In this document: positions 35,314 to 44,349 of the stretch, piece by piece
How positions within the stretch are numbered: position 1 is the first letter of the stretch
How the letters are laid out: every line of letters starts with the position of its first letter
NCBI GenBank assembly: GCA_965230195.1
Contig: OZ245997.1
Span: 6,386,001-6,450,000 of the forward strand
DNA length: 64,000 nucleotides
Direction of reading: 5' to 3'
Origin: Putridiphycobacter sp965230195
GTDB taxonomy: Bacteria; Bacteroidota; Bacteroidia; Flavobacteriales_D; Crocinitomicaceae
Program-made: the position numbers and the translations under genes
The notes under the pieces: generated by a model
Databases searched by the model: none
What the model was told of the DNA's origin: nothing
Seen by the model: the letters and a program-made list of their open reading frames with translations, nothing else

Positions 35314-35348
35314 CAAATATAAATACTTTTTGCTTCTGTAACTCCAAA
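35314..35348 (-). promoter_or_regulatory. Candidate promoter of the pfkB-DUF349 unit
   Basis: On the minus strand TATATTTG (35314-35321) matches TAnnTTTG, with TTTG at 35345-35348 after a rather long 23-base spacer. The start codon lies 20 bases beyond the -7 box. Confidence 0.45.
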
Positions 35349-35414
35349 AAGAATCTATTGTTGTTTTTAAATATTAACTTTATATTTTGTTTTTTTGAAA
35401 TTAAGCCAATTCTA

Positions 35415-35771
35415 ATGAATATTGAAGATTTTAGAGACTATTGTTTATCAAAAAAAGGGGTCACGGAAGATTTTCCTTTTGATGAAAATACTTTGGTGTT
35501 TAAAGTAATGGGAAAAATGTTTGCTTTAACCAGTATTGATTTATTTAAAAGTGTGAATTTAAAGTGTGATCCTTTACTTGCTTTAGAATTAAGAGAGGCT
35601 TATCATGCCGTTGAACCAGGGTGGCATATGAGTAAAAAACACTGGAATACAGTTACAATAAATGATGACGTTTCAGATATGAAACTGAAGGAGTTTATTG
35701 ATATGTCATACGATCTTGTAGTAAAAGGATTGACCAAAAAATTAAAGGAAGAACTCAGTCAGTTAGATTAG
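35415..35771 (+). CDS. MmcQ/YjbR-family protein
   Basis: From ATG 35415 (MNIEDFRDYCLSKKG) this is a 118-residue protein. The in-frame ATG at 35358 adds a hydrophobic 19-residue leader that is absent from the family, so I reject it. Motifs are KGVTEDFPFDENTLVFKVMGKMFAL in two parts, GWHMSKKHWNTV, and a helical C-terminus with SYDLVVKGL. The fold resembles CyaY and the family is thought to bind DNA, but its role is unknown. The PLP enzyme gene begins 37 bases downstream. Confidence 0.92.
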   Translation: MNIEDFRDYCLSKKGVTEDFPFDENTLVFKVMGKMFALTSIDLFKSVNLKCDPLLALELREAYHAVEPGWHMSKKHWNTVTINDDVSDMKLKEFIDMSYDLVVKGLTKKLKEELSQLD

Positions 35772-35807
35772 TACCTGACGATTCTCAAAAAAAGCATTCG
35801 AATTGAT

Positions 35808-36977
35808 ATGAAGAATAAAGATACAGAAGCTACAACTTATGGCTTTGGGACTAAGGCTATTCATGCAGGTGTTCATCCGGATCCGGCTACAGGTGCTATC
35901 ATGACACCTATTTATCAGACCAGCACCTATGTGCAGGATGGGGTTGGTAATCATAAGGGTTATGAGTACTCAAGGACATTAAACCCTACCCGTCACGCTT
36001 TGGAAAATAACCTGGCTGCAATTGAAAACGGAAAATATGGCGCTTGCTTTGGTAGTGGTATAGCCGCAATAGATTGTATTATTAAAATGCTGAATCCTGG
36101 TGATGAGGTCATATCAACTAACGACCTATACGGTGGTACTTATCGGATTTTTAAAACCATTTTTGAGAAATATGGCATCAAATTTCACTTTATAGGGATG
36201 CAAAATGCTTCAGATATTGAGAAGTATTGTAATGAAAATACAAAACTGATTTGGGTTGAAACACCTACTAACCCAATGATGAATATTATTGATATTACTG
36301 CTGTTGCGGAATTATCAAAACAGAAAAATATTTTGTTGGCAGTGGATAATACTTTTGCCACGCCTTATCTGCAAAGGCCCCTTGATATGGGAGCTGATAT
36401 TGTAATGCATTCGGTGACCAAGTATCTTGGAGGGCATTCGGATGTGGTAATGGGCGCTCTGGTTTGTAATGATGAAAAAATTGCGAAAGAAATATACAGA
36501 ATCCAAAATTCAAGCGGAGCAGTAACAGGGCCAATGGATTCCTTTTTAGTATTGCGGGGTATAAAAACTTTGCATTTGAGAATGCAAAGACATTGTGAAA
36601 ATGGAAGGTTAGTTGCAGAATTTTTGACAGAACACCCTAAGGTTGATCAGGTATACTGGCCAGGTTTTGAAAATCATCCCAATCACCATATCGCCAAAAA
36701 ACAAATGGATGATTTTGGTGGTATGATTTCATTTACACTGGTGGGTAATAAGATGAATGATGCTCTTGAAGTGGTAAAAAAAGTGAATATTTTTGTATTG
36801 GCGGAATCACTTGGTGGAGTGGAATCATTGGTAGGTCATCCGGCCTCAATGACTCATGCTTCAATTCCAAAAGAGGAACGGGAAAAAAGCGGAGTAGTCG
36901 ATTCCCTGATCAGATTGAGTGTTGGAATTGAAGATGCTGACGATTTGATCAATGATCTGAAACAGGCTTTGAATTAA
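35808..36977 (+). CDS. Cystathionine gamma-synthase/lyase family PLP enzyme
   Basis: The 389-residue enzyme has the Cys/Met metabolism PLP fold: GTKAIHAGVHPDP, TPIYQTSTYV, YEYSRTLNPTR, the PLP lysine in HSVTKYLGGHSDVVMG, and LAESLGGVESLVGHP near the C-terminus. It acts in transsulfuration, either making cystathionine (MetB) or cleaving it (cystathionine gamma-lyase). Sequence alone does not settle which. It is followed 27 bases on by an SDR gene. Confidence 0.93.
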   Translation: MKNKDTEATTYGFGTKAIHAGVHPDPATGAIMTPIYQTSTYVQDGVGNHKGYEYSRTLNPTRHALENNLAAIENGKYGACFGSGIAAIDCIIKMLNPGDEVISTNDLYGGTYRIFKTIFEKYGIKFHFIGMQNASDIEKYCNENTKLIWVETPTNPMMNIIDITAVAELSKQKNILLAVDNTFATPYLQRPLDMGADIVMHSVTKYLGGHSDVVMGALVCNDEKIAKEIYRIQNSSGAVTGPMDSFLVLRGIKTLHLRMQRHCENGRLVAEFLTEHPKVDQVYWPGFENHPNHHIAKKQMDDFGGMISFTLVGNKMNDALEVVKKVNIFVLAESLGGVESLVGHPASMTHASIPKEEREKSGVVDSLIRLSVGIEDADDLINDLKQALN

Positions 36978-37004
36978 TTTCTTCTAATTGTAACGAACAG
37001 AATT

Positions 37005-37715
37005 ATGGTAGCATACATTACAGGAACATCTGCCGGCATAGGGAAAGCATTAGCCGAAAAATTACTGGATAATGGAATCTCTGTTGTTGGATTATCGCGG
37101 AACTGTACAATTTCACATTCAAATTATAAGCACTTAAGTATTGACCTGTCCGATTTAAATCAGGTCAGTGAATTTGAATTCGAAAATCATCAGAATGAAG
37201 ATGTGATTTTAATTAATAATGCCGGAACAATAGGAGCAATTAGACCTATTGGTAAACAAAGTGACCAGGAGATTATCGCCTTGGCAAATATCAATATCGT
37301 TGCACTTCAATTACTCTGCAATAAATTCATTGCTGCCTTTCACATATCAAATCAAAGCTATCAAATTATTAATATAAGTTCGGGCGCCGGTAAACGTCCA
37401 ATTGATGCCTGGGCACCTTATTGTGCTTCAAAAGCAGCTGTAGATTTGTTTTCTGAAACTATGGCGGAAGAATTGAAAGCAAGAGCGCATCATAATTGGC
37501 ATATTTTCTCTATTGCCCCTGGTGTGGTGGATACAGCTATGCAAAATGAAATCCGATCTTCTAACCCTTCAGAATTTTTACAACATCAAAGATTTATTGA
37601 TTTAAAAAATGATGGTGAACTTAAGTCGTCAAACTATGTTGCCAGTCAGTTATTTAGAGTAATAGAGTCTCCGAAAAAGTTTGAAAATGTTGTCATGTCC
37701 GTCAGGGACATGTAG
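37005..37715 (+). CDS. Short-chain dehydrogenase/reductase
   Basis: The 236-residue Rossmann enzyme has the cofactor motif TGTSAGIG (TGxxxGIG), NNAG in ILINNAGTIG, and the catalytic Ser and Y-x-x-x-K in NISSGAGKR and YCASKAA. The sequence resembles the sepiapterin reductase-like group, but the substrate is unknown. It is probably co-transcribed with the upstream PLP enzyme. Confidence 0.92.
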   Translation: MVAYITGTSAGIGKALAEKLLDNGISVVGLSRNCTISHSNYKHLSIDLSDLNQVSEFEFENHQNEDVILINNAGTIGAIRPIGKQSDQEIIALANINIVALQLLCNKFIAAFHISNQSYQIINISSGAGKRPIDAWAPYCASKAAVDLFSETMAEELKARAHHNWHIFSIAPGVVDTAMQNEIRSSNPSEFLQHQRFIDLKNDGELKSSNYVASQLFRVIESPKKFENVVMSVRDM

Positions 37716-37943
37716 ACTAAGCTTGTAAGGTTAGCTATTAACACCAGACTCAATAATTACTACACTTAATTTAGCTTTCCCATATATATGGGCAAAAAGA
37801 TTTTAAAACTAAATGCTTTTTGTGTAGTTTTATGGACTTACTAGCATCCCAAACCAACCAAAACGGGTGAGCCACAGTTTATTAGACACTAGCTAACAGA
37901 TTTTTGTCTGGTAAATCAACATCCGTAGCTAATAATATTGTAA

Positions 37944-40085
37944 ATGAAACTATTTTTTTCAACCTTATTCATTGTTGTATCAGTATGCACTTTTGGGCAG
38001 GATCATGATCATAATAATTGGTGTGGATTCGATTATCATACCGAACAAATGTTTGCTGAACACCCGGAGCTAAGACAGGAAGCCATTGAACGAAGATTAA
38101 GATTCCGTGAACAAGGGATTAATTTTCAGGACCGAAGTGGTTCAATTACCATTCCTGTAGTAGTTCATATCTTACATGATAATGAAATTGGTAATATTTC
38201 TGATGAACAGGTCAAAGACGGATTGCGGATTTTAAATGAAGATTTCAATCGTCAAAATCCTGATACATCCAGTACAAGGAATACGGCAAATGCACCTTTT
38301 GAACCGGTTGCGGCTGACATGGAAATATGCTTTGTGTTGGCAAAAATTGATCCTCAGGGAAATTGTACCAATGGTATAGAAAGAAGAAATTCACCTGCCG
38401 GAAGTTATGATGCCAGTAATTCTAACACGAAATTTTATAATGGAGGTGGTTTGTCGATTTGGGATCGTAGCCGATACTTTAATATATGGATTGTAAATTC
38501 TATTGAAAGTGGAGGTGGTGCCGGAACGACCTTAGGTTATGGACAATTCCCTGATTTTGGAAGTGCCTCAACTTATGGTTTAGTTATCAGGCACGATAAT
38601 TTTGGTTCAATTGGAACAGCTGACGGGAATACACAGAGAACGCTTACCCATGAGGTGGGGCACTGTGTTGGACTATGGCATACCTTCCAGAACGGATGTG
38701 GTGGAAACGGATCCAATTGTGAAGCACAGGGAGATCAGTGTTGTGATACCCCTCCGGTAGACCAGGCACATTGGTCATGTAATTCCTCTCAAAATAATTG
38801 TTCTCAGGTTCCTAATAATGATTATTACGGAACTGATGTATACGATCAGTTTGAGAATTTTATGAGTTATAGTCCATGCCAAAACATGTTTACTCTTGAT
38901 CAAAAAGAAATTGTATTAGGTTTTTTTAGTTCTTTAGGTTATTTAATAAACCTGCATTCAACTAATAATTTGACCGTGAGTACAGGTGTATTAACACCCG
39001 GAACATTATGTGAGGCTGAATTTTCTGCAAACAAGAGAGTGGTTTGTCTGGGAGAAACAATCACTTTTACAGATGATTCATTTAACAATGTTTCTTCAAG
39101 AAACTGGACTTTTAGTGGTGGGTCTCCGGCAGTGTCATCCGATTCCACGGTATCTATTACTTATAATTCTCCTGGTTTATATGAAGTATCCCTTCAGGTA
39201 TCTGATGGCAATGCCACACAAACTGAAACTAAAACCAATTTTATATCGGTTTTGGCTGATCCGGGGTTGAATTTACCAATTCTTGAAGATTTTGAAAATA
39301 CTACGTTTGATGATGGAATTAATTTCTTTACAACTGAAGATTACTCCACCGGTAATCCACACTGGAAATTAAATAATTCTGTCTCGATACATGGTGGAAC
39401 AAAATCTGTTTATTTTGATAATTTTAATTACTCGAATGAGCCGAAGGCCAGTTTTCAGTCAGGTACAATTGACCTGAGTGGATTGGATAGTGATGAGGAG
39501 TTGCTATTAACATTTGATTATGCTTATAATAAAAGAGAGTCGTCAAATGATGAATGGTTAAGAGTACTCGTTTCTGATGATTGTGGTGAGACCTGGTCAA
39601 TCAGAAAAACGATTCATGGTGGTAATTTGAGTGAGGACGTGAGTACAACCAGCTATGTTCCAACATCAAATGATGAGTGGAAGCATGTTGAGGTGACATC
39701 AATCAATGAGAATTACCATATATCTAATTTCATGTACAAATTTGAGTTTATCAGCGATAATGGAAATAACATCTATATCGATAATATTAATATATATCCT
39801 GAATCCTGGTTAGGCGTTAATGGAGAGGTACCTCTGAATGCTGACGTCAATATTTATCCTAATCCGGTAGAGAGTATACTTAATATTTCTATTGAAACAG
39901 AAGCTTTAACCCAATCTAACATTGAAATATTTGATGTATCAGGTAAAAGAATTGCAGTCATTAATCAAGGGTTAAATAATTCCCAAAAAATTGAATATTC
40001 AACCGAAACCCTGGCGGAAGGGGTTTATTATTTAAAAGTAACAATGAATAATTCCTCTGTCGTCAAAAAATTTATAAAGCAGTAA
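37944..40085 (+). CDS. Secreted M43 (pappalysin-like) metalloprotease with T9SS domain
   Basis: The 713-residue protein has a signal peptide (ending TFG) and a propeptide region, then an M43 metzincin domain with the zinc motif H236-E-x-x-H240-x-x-G-x-x-H246 and the Met-turn in NFMSYSPC. A PKD-like domain follows (about 353-437), then a beta-sandwich region (around 450-620) with SSNDEWLRVLVSDDCGETW. The C-terminus (DVNIYPNPVESI to VKKFIKQ) is a T9SS type A sorting domain. It is an extracellular protease paralogous to the next gene, 14 bases downstream. Confidence 0.94.
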   Translation: MKLFFSTLFIVVSVCTFGQDHDHNNWCGFDYHTEQMFAEHPELRQEAIERRLRFREQGINFQDRSGSITIPVVVHILHDNEIGNISDEQVKDGLRILNEDFNRQNPDTSSTRNTANAPFEPVAADMEICFVLAKIDPQGNCTNGIERRNSPAGSYDASNSNTKFYNGGGLSIWDRSRYFNIWIVNSIESGGGAGTTLGYGQFPDFGSASTYGLVIRHDNFGSIGTADGNTQRTLTHEVGHCVGLWHTFQNGCGGNGSNCEAQGDQCCDTPPVDQAHWSCNSSQNNCSQVPNNDYYGTDVYDQFENFMSYSPCQNMFTLDQKEIVLGFFSSLGYLINLHSTNNLTVSTGVLTPGTLCEAEFSANKRVVCLGETITFTDDSFNNVSSRNWTFSGGSPAVSSDSTVSITYNSPGLYEVSLQVSDGNATQTETKTNFISVLADPGLNLPILEDFENTTFDDGINFFTTEDYSTGNPHWKLNNSVSIHGGTKSVYFDNFNYSNEPKASFQSGTIDLSGLDSDEELLLTFDYAYNKRESSNDEWLRVLVSDDCGETWSIRKTIHGGNLSEDVSTTSYVPTSNDEWKHVEVTSINENYHISNFMYKFEFISDNGNNIYIDNINIYPESWLGVNGEVPLNADVNIYPNPVESILNISIETEALTQSNIEIFDVSGKRIAVINQGLNNSQKIEYSTETLAEGVYYLKVTMNNSSVVKKFIKQ

Positions 40086-40099
40086 TTTAAAACCATTTC

Positions 40100-42214
40100 A
40101 TGAAACCTATCAAGTTCCTCGCACTTACTTTTTTGTTTTTTAGTGGATCAGTAATTGGTCAAGACGTACATTCAGAGCCTCATATTTGTGGTGAGCATCA
40201 TGCAAGAGAAAAGCTGATCAATGAAAATTATGATTATTATATTCAGGATAGTATAGATCATATCAATAATCAGGCTTCCTACGAATCGTTTATGGAGGAC
40301 TGGAGTCCTTATGACAGATCAACATATATTGTCCCGATTGTGGTACATGTTGTACATATCAATGGTGTTGAAAACATTTCTGATGATCAGATTTACAATG
40401 CCATAGAAACATTGAATGAGGATTTTAACATGATGAATAATGATGTTAACAATACCATTGCAGCGTTTCAGGGTATTGTAGGTAATCCAAGCATTGAATT
40501 CAGACTGGCAACAAAAGATCCACAGGGAAATTGCCATAGCGGAATAACAAGAACTTTATCAACCACCACCTTCGATACAGGAATGGGAGGAGGAGGACAT
40601 CCTATTGTTGATGCTGTTGCAGCAGAACATGGTATTTGGCCTCAGAACAGATACATGTCAATTTTTGTTTGTAGTGACCCAAGTGGTAATGCAGGATATA
40701 CATTCAGACCAAGTAACTTCTTTGCACCTAATTTAATGTATGGCGCTATTTTCATGAGACATGATTATATGGGAACAATTGGAACATCAATGAATTCTCA
40801 CAGACATACATTAAGTCATGAGGCCGGACATTGGTTTGACCTGGCACATCTTTGGGGATCAACTAATAACCCTGGAGTAGCAAGTTCATGTAGCACTGAC
40901 GACGGTATAGCGGATACACCGGTTACAATAGGGTGGACCAGCTGTAATCTTTCAGGAACAACCTGCGGAACGCTGGATAATGTGCAAAACATTATGGAGT
41001 ATTCATATTGCTCAACAATGTTTACGCAGGGACAAGCCGCAAGAATTCAGTCGGCATTAACGAGTTCTACTGCAGGAAGGAATAACTTGTCAACGAATAC
41101 AAACCTTGCAGCAGCAGGAGTTAATGTTGCAAATGATGATATTTGTGAGGCCAGGTTTATTACTAATACCAAAACGATCTGTGCCGGTTCATCCGTTCAG
41201 TTTTCAGATGTTTCGGTTCATAATGTAACAGGTAGAAACTGGACTTTTTCAGGAGGTAGTCCTGCAAATTCAGTTGATTCAACCCAAGATGTTACCTATA
41301 ATACACCAGGTGAGTATACAGTTGTTCTTGAAGTTTATAATAGTACAAATAACGAAACTACAACCGAAACGAATTTAATTAAAGTACTTCCTGCAGTTGG
41401 AGAAGAAATTCCGTTTGTTGAAGGCTTTGAAAATCAAAATAACTTCCCGAATAATGTTGATTTTTCAGTTGAAAATGCATTAGCGGATGTAACATGGGAA
41501 GTCGAGAACCAATATTCCAGTTCAGGCTCAAAATCAGTAGTACTTAAAAACTATAATGCCACGGTGGCAAGTGTGGATGCGCTTGTTTCAGGAACTTATG
41601 ACCTGAGTGTTTTAGATCCGGGAGATGATTTTATATTGTCTTTCAAGTATGCTTATCACAAGAGAGAATCATCTAATGACGAATGGTTGAGAATATATGC
41701 CTCAAAAGATTGTGGTGAAACCTGGACTCTGAGAAAATCAATTCATGGTAATATCCTTGGTGATCAGGTTGAATCCGGATATTATACGCCAGATGATTCA
41801 GATTGGGAAACAGTTACCATCACAAATATTTCAAGTTCGTTTTATGTACCGAATTTCAGATATAAATTCGAATTTACAAGTGATTTGGGGAATAATATTT
41901 ATATAGATGACATTAACCTGATTTCGCCTGTTTTTACTGATATTTCTGTTGAAGAAGGTAATACAGGTGTAAGCATCTATCCAAACCCTACACAAAACTA
42001 CAGTCAACTTAATTTGAAAGGATATACAAATGAAACCGTCTTAATTGAACTGTATGATGTGACAGGGAATAAGGTGAGTGAATTGTTTGCTGGTCAAATT
42101 ACCAATGATTCTGAGACTGTAAATATGGATACAAAAGACCTTTCAAAAGGGTTGTATTTTGTGAGAATTAAAGGCAGCAAGGCAGACCAAACCCTGAAAC
42201 TGATAAAACAGTAG
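40100..42214 (+). CDS. Second M43 metalloprotease with T9SS domain (tandem paralog)
   Basis: The 704-residue protein has the same architecture as its upstream neighbour: signal peptide, M43 domain, PKD-like domain (from about ICEARFITN), beta-sandwich with SSNDEWLRIYASKDCGETW, and a T9SS type A C-terminus ending LKLIKQ. The zinc motif is H240-E-A-G-H244-W-F-D-L-A-H250, with Asp in place of the usual Gly. The Met-turn is NIMEYSYC. It arose by tandem duplication. The two enzymes have probably diverged in specificity. Confidence 0.94.
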   Translation: MKPIKFLALTFLFFSGSVIGQDVHSEPHICGEHHAREKLINENYDYYIQDSIDHINNQASYESFMEDWSPYDRSTYIVPIVVHVVHINGVENISDDQIYNAIETLNEDFNMMNNDVNNTIAAFQGIVGNPSIEFRLATKDPQGNCHSGITRTLSTTTFDTGMGGGGHPIVDAVAAEHGIWPQNRYMSIFVCSDPSGNAGYTFRPSNFFAPNLMYGAIFMRHDYMGTIGTSMNSHRHTLSHEAGHWFDLAHLWGSTNNPGVASSCSTDDGIADTPVTIGWTSCNLSGTTCGTLDNVQNIMEYSYCSTMFTQGQAARIQSALTSSTAGRNNLSTNTNLAAAGVNVANDDICEARFITNTKTICAGSSVQFSDVSVHNVTGRNWTFSGGSPANSVDSTQDVTYNTPGEYTVVLEVYNSTNNETTTETNLIKVLPAVGEEIPFVEGFENQNNFPNNVDFSVENALADVTWEVENQYSSSGSKSVVLKNYNATVASVDALVSGTYDLSVLDPGDDFILSFKYAYHKRESSNDEWLRIYASKDCGETWTLRKSIHGNILGDQVESGYYTPDDSDWETVTITNISSSFYVPNFRYKFEFTSDLGNNIYIDDINLISPVFTDISVEEGNTGVSIYPNPTQNYSQLNLKGYTNETVLIELYDVTGNKVSELFAGQITNDSETVNMDTKDLSKGLYFVRIKGSKADQTLKLIKQ

Positions 42215-42220
42215 GAATTT

Positions 42221-42250
42221 AATACAAGGTTTATACCTGTATTATTTATT
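42221..42250 (+). terminator. Possible weak terminator after the M43 pair
   Basis: AATACAAGG (42221-42229) pairs with CCTGTATT (42236-42243) with one bulge, followed by a T-rich stretch. The stem is weak, so read-through to thioredoxin is possible. Confidence 0.35.
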
Positions 42251-42287
42251 AACCATGCTGCATACTATGCAGCACAATAACAGGAAT

Positions 42288-42641
42288 ATGCCTACAGTAC
42301 AATTAACAACAACAGATTTTAAGGAGAGGGTATTTGACTATACCAAAGAAAAAGAGTGGAACTTTAAAGGAAACCTTCCCGCAATTATTGACTTTTATGC
42401 TGATTGGTGCGGGCCATGTAAAATGGTGGCCCCGATATTAGAGGAACTATCTGATGAATTTCAGGATAAAATAGTGATCTATAAAGTGGATACAGAGGTC
42501 GAAGAAGAATTATCGGCTGTTTTTGGAATCAGAAGTATTCCAAGCATACTTTTTATCCCGGTAGGTAAACAGCCAATGATGCAGGCAGGTGCTTTACCTA
42601 AAACTACATTAAAAGATATTATAGAGAAAGAGTTAATCTGA
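42288..42641 (+). CDS. trxA: Thioredoxin
   Basis: A thioredoxin-fold protein with the active site WCGPCK and the cis-proline in RSIPSILF. From ATG 42288 it has 117 residues. In-frame ATGs at 42255 and 42267 would add 11 or 7 residues. I prefer 42288 because AGGAA lies just upstream and the added residues are not family-like. No signal peptide is seen, so it is a cytoplasmic disulfide reductase. Its end overlaps the convergent rrf2 gene by 9 bases. Confidence 0.92.
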   Translation: MPTVQLTTTDFKERVFDYTKEKEWNFKGNLPAIIDFYADWCGPCKMVAPILEELSDEFQDKIVIYKVDTEVEEELSAVFGIRSIPSILFIPVGKQPMMQAGALPKTTLKDIIEKELI

Positions 42642-43088
42642 CTCAGAACTATCTGTTTCTAAAAAAATAAAAGTTTTACCGTTTCTGGATTCCCTGGCAA
42701 GCTCAGCAATTGTTTTTCTGCCCATTTCAGTTAATAAATTATTGCGGAATGGTGCCACAAGATGATGCACCGGACATGGACTGGTGTCCGAACATTTTGA
42801 TAAGCCCAGGAAACAATTGCTGAATTTATCCGGCCCGTCTATACAATATATAATATCCAATACTGTATTGGATTCATCCTTTTTTGTTAAGTAAAACCCT
42901 CCTCGTGATCCTTTTGATGAAGAAATCAACTTGTTTTTTGAAAGCTGTTGTAAAATCTTAGCCAGGAAAGGGGCCGGTATTTCAATGGAATCCGCAATAT
43001 TTTTTGCACTCATTTTTGTTTGTTCATCTGAATGAACCGACAAAAAAAGTACTGATCTTATAGCATATTTACTGGAATTCGAAATCAT
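42633..43088 (-). CDS. Rrf2-family regulator with iron-sulfur-type cysteines (NsrR/IscR-like)
   Basis: The 151-residue protein has an Rrf2 winged-helix N-terminus (SSKYAIRSVLFLS, PAPFLAKILQQLSKNKLI, GSRGGFYL). Three cysteines, C92-x6-C99-x5-C105, sit where NsrR and IscR bind their iron-sulfur cluster. Rrf2 proteins of this type sense NO, cluster status or redox state. It is divergent from the nos cytochrome c gene with a 146-base spacer, so it is the likely regulator of the nitrous oxide reduction genes (inference from position). Confidence 0.9.
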   Translation of the reverse strand: MISNSSKYAIRSVLFLSVHSDEQTKMSAKNIADSIEIPAPFLAKILQQLSKNKLISSSKGSRGGFYLTKKDESNTVLDIIYCIDGPDKFSNCFLGLSKCSDTSPCPVHHLVAPFRNNLLTEMGRKTIAELARESRNGKTFIFLETDSSESD

Positions 43089-43104
43089 AAAAATTGGTAT
43101 GGTA

Positions 43105-43112
43105 CAAAGATA
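43105..43112 (-). promoter_or_regulatory. Candidate -7 box of the rrf2 gene
   Basis: On the minus strand TATCTTTG matches TAnnTTTG and lies 16 bases upstream of the start codon. The -33 element is unclear. Confidence 0.4.
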
Positions 43113-43136
43113 ATGTTAAAACTCATATTTTTAATT

Positions 43137-43152
43137 AAGACAAAAAGGTCTT
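43137..43152. promoter_or_regulatory. Palindrome between rrf2 and nos genes, possible operator
   Basis: AAGAC at 43137-43141 and GTCTT at 43148-43152 form an inverted repeat with a 6-base centre. It lies upstream of both candidate -7 boxes. It could be the site of the Rrf2 regulator or of a two-fold symmetric activator. It is short and unproven. Confidence 0.3.
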
Positions 43153-43191
43153 TTTATGACATTAGTCAATTTTTCTTAAGGTTTTTGAATA

Positions 43192-43199
43192 TAATTTTG
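43192..43199 (+). promoter_or_regulatory. Candidate -7 box of the nos cluster
   Basis: TAATTTTG matches TAnnTTTG and gives a leader of about 29 bases before the cytochrome c start at 43235. No clear -33 TTG is seen, which would fit an activator-dependent promoter. Confidence 0.45.
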
Positions 43200-43234
43200 G
43201 ATCGAAATAAGAGTCTTAAACTAAAAAAAGAGAT

Positions 43235-43708
43235 ATGAAAATTAAGATAATAATAGGAGGAATTGCTAGTCTGATGATGCTAAGTTGTGGTAGTTCAGAC
43301 AGTAGTAATACGGCTATAGAGCCTGAACCTGTAGCTCAAACCGAAGCAGTAGCTGAAGTCGATATTGATCCAATGGAAGATAAAGGTGTTGGACCGGTTA
43401 TATCAGTTGAAATTGGTGAACTGGATGAAGCTTTGGCAACATCAGGACAGGAGATTTTTGAAGCCAATTGCACTGCCTGTCATAAAATGGGAAAACGTTT
43501 TGTTGGTCCCGATTTAGTTGGTATTACGGAACGAAGAACACCAGAGTGGATTATGAATATGATTTTGGATCCTGAAGGAATGGTAAAAAATAATAAAGCA
43601 GCTAAAGAGCTCTTAATGGAGTACAGTGCCCCTATGGCTAACCAAAGTTTGGAAGAAGATCAGGCACGTGCTATTTATGAGTACTTAAGAATTGCAGAAA
43701 AAAGCTAA
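43235..43708 (+). CDS. Monoheme cytochrome c lipoprotein of the nos cluster
   Basis: The 157-residue protein has a lipoprotein signal peptide with LMMLSC (Cys 18), an acidic linker (about 25-65) and a class I cytochrome c domain with C79-T-A-C82-H83 and a likely Met ligand in APMANQ. It resembles the N-terminal heme domain of ActA in this window (EANCTACHKMGKRFVGP against KANCASCHKPDKKFIGP). It is the first gene of the nos cluster and probably donates electrons to NosZ at the membrane surface (inference). Confidence 0.9.
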   Translation: MKIKIIIGGIASLMMLSCGSSDSSNTAIEPEPVAQTEAVAEVDIDPMEDKGVGPVISVEIGELDEALATSGQEIFEANCTACHKMGKRFVGPDLVGITERRTPEWIMNMILDPEGMVKNNKAAKELLMEYSAPMANQSLEEDQARAIYEYLRIAEKS

Positions 43709-43730
43709 GCATTAATTTAAAATCAAAATT

Positions 43731-44330
43731 ATGAAAAAGGTAAGACAGTCTTTGCTTGTTGTAGCCGCAACTTTACTTATTGTGAGTTGTGGTAGTGAAG
43801 CTAAAAAAGATACAGCAACTGAATCACCAGCTACTCAAAATAGTGGTTTGCCAAATAATACCCCTAAAGGTCAGGCTTCTGTAGTTGATAATATCTCAGA
43901 TAATAATATCCTGCAAGTTGCCATAGGGTCACCTGATCATACCACATTAGTTGCCGCTGTTGAAGCAGCTGAAATTGAACATGTTTTGGTTAACGCCGGA
44001 CCGTTAACAGTATTTGCACCCAACAACGCTGCATTTGATGCTTTGCCTGAAGGGACACTTGAAGACTTGTTAAAGCCCGAAAATAAAGGGACACTGGCTG
44101 GTATATTAACCATGCACACTGCACCTGGTTCTTTTGATGTTAAGCAATTGAAGAAAGAAGCGGAGAAAGGGCGAAAGATCTACACTGCTTCCGGCGATTA
44201 CTTTGAAGTTACAGTTGAAGGAGAGGATGTTTTTGTGGCCGGTGCTAAGGTATTGGGTGTGGTGAACGCCTCAAACGGATTTGTAACAGTTGTAGATAAA
44301 GTACTATCAGCAGAGGATAGTAAGAAATAA
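43731..44330 (+). CDS. Fasciclin-domain lipoprotein in the nos cluster
   Basis: The 199-residue protein has a lipobox LIVSC (Cys 20), a short Ser/Thr/Ala-rich linker and one fasciclin (FAS1) domain: TTLVAAVEAAEI, LTVFAPNNAAFDALP, GILTMHTAPGSF and the C-terminal ASNGFVTVVDKVL. FAS1 domains mediate adhesion or protein contacts. Its place between a cytochrome c and nosZ (gaps of 22 and 19 bases) suggests a partner or assembly role for NosZ. No such role is established as far as I know. Confidence 0.9.
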   Translation: MKKVRQSLLVVAATLLIVSCGSEAKKDTATESPATQNSGLPNNTPKGQASVVDNISDNNILQVAIGSPDHTTLVAAVEAAEIEHVLVNAGPLTVFAPNNAAFDALPEGTLEDLLKPENKGTLAGILTMHTAPGSFDVKQLKKEAEKGRKIYTASGDYFEVTVEGEDVFVAGAKVLGVVNASNGFVTVVDKVLSAEDSKK

Positions 44331-44349
44331 TCATTTTAAACTCAAAATT

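Noticed and set aside
37779..37792. CCCATATATATGGG palindrome upstream of the first M43 gene
   Set aside because: The stem is AT-rich inside, no T-run follows and no regulator lies nearby. It could be chance in AT-rich DNA.
37944..42214. Idea that the M43 pair forms a toxin or defence island
   Set aside because: Both are typical T9SS-secreted proteases with no immunity gene, mobile element or defence domain nearby.
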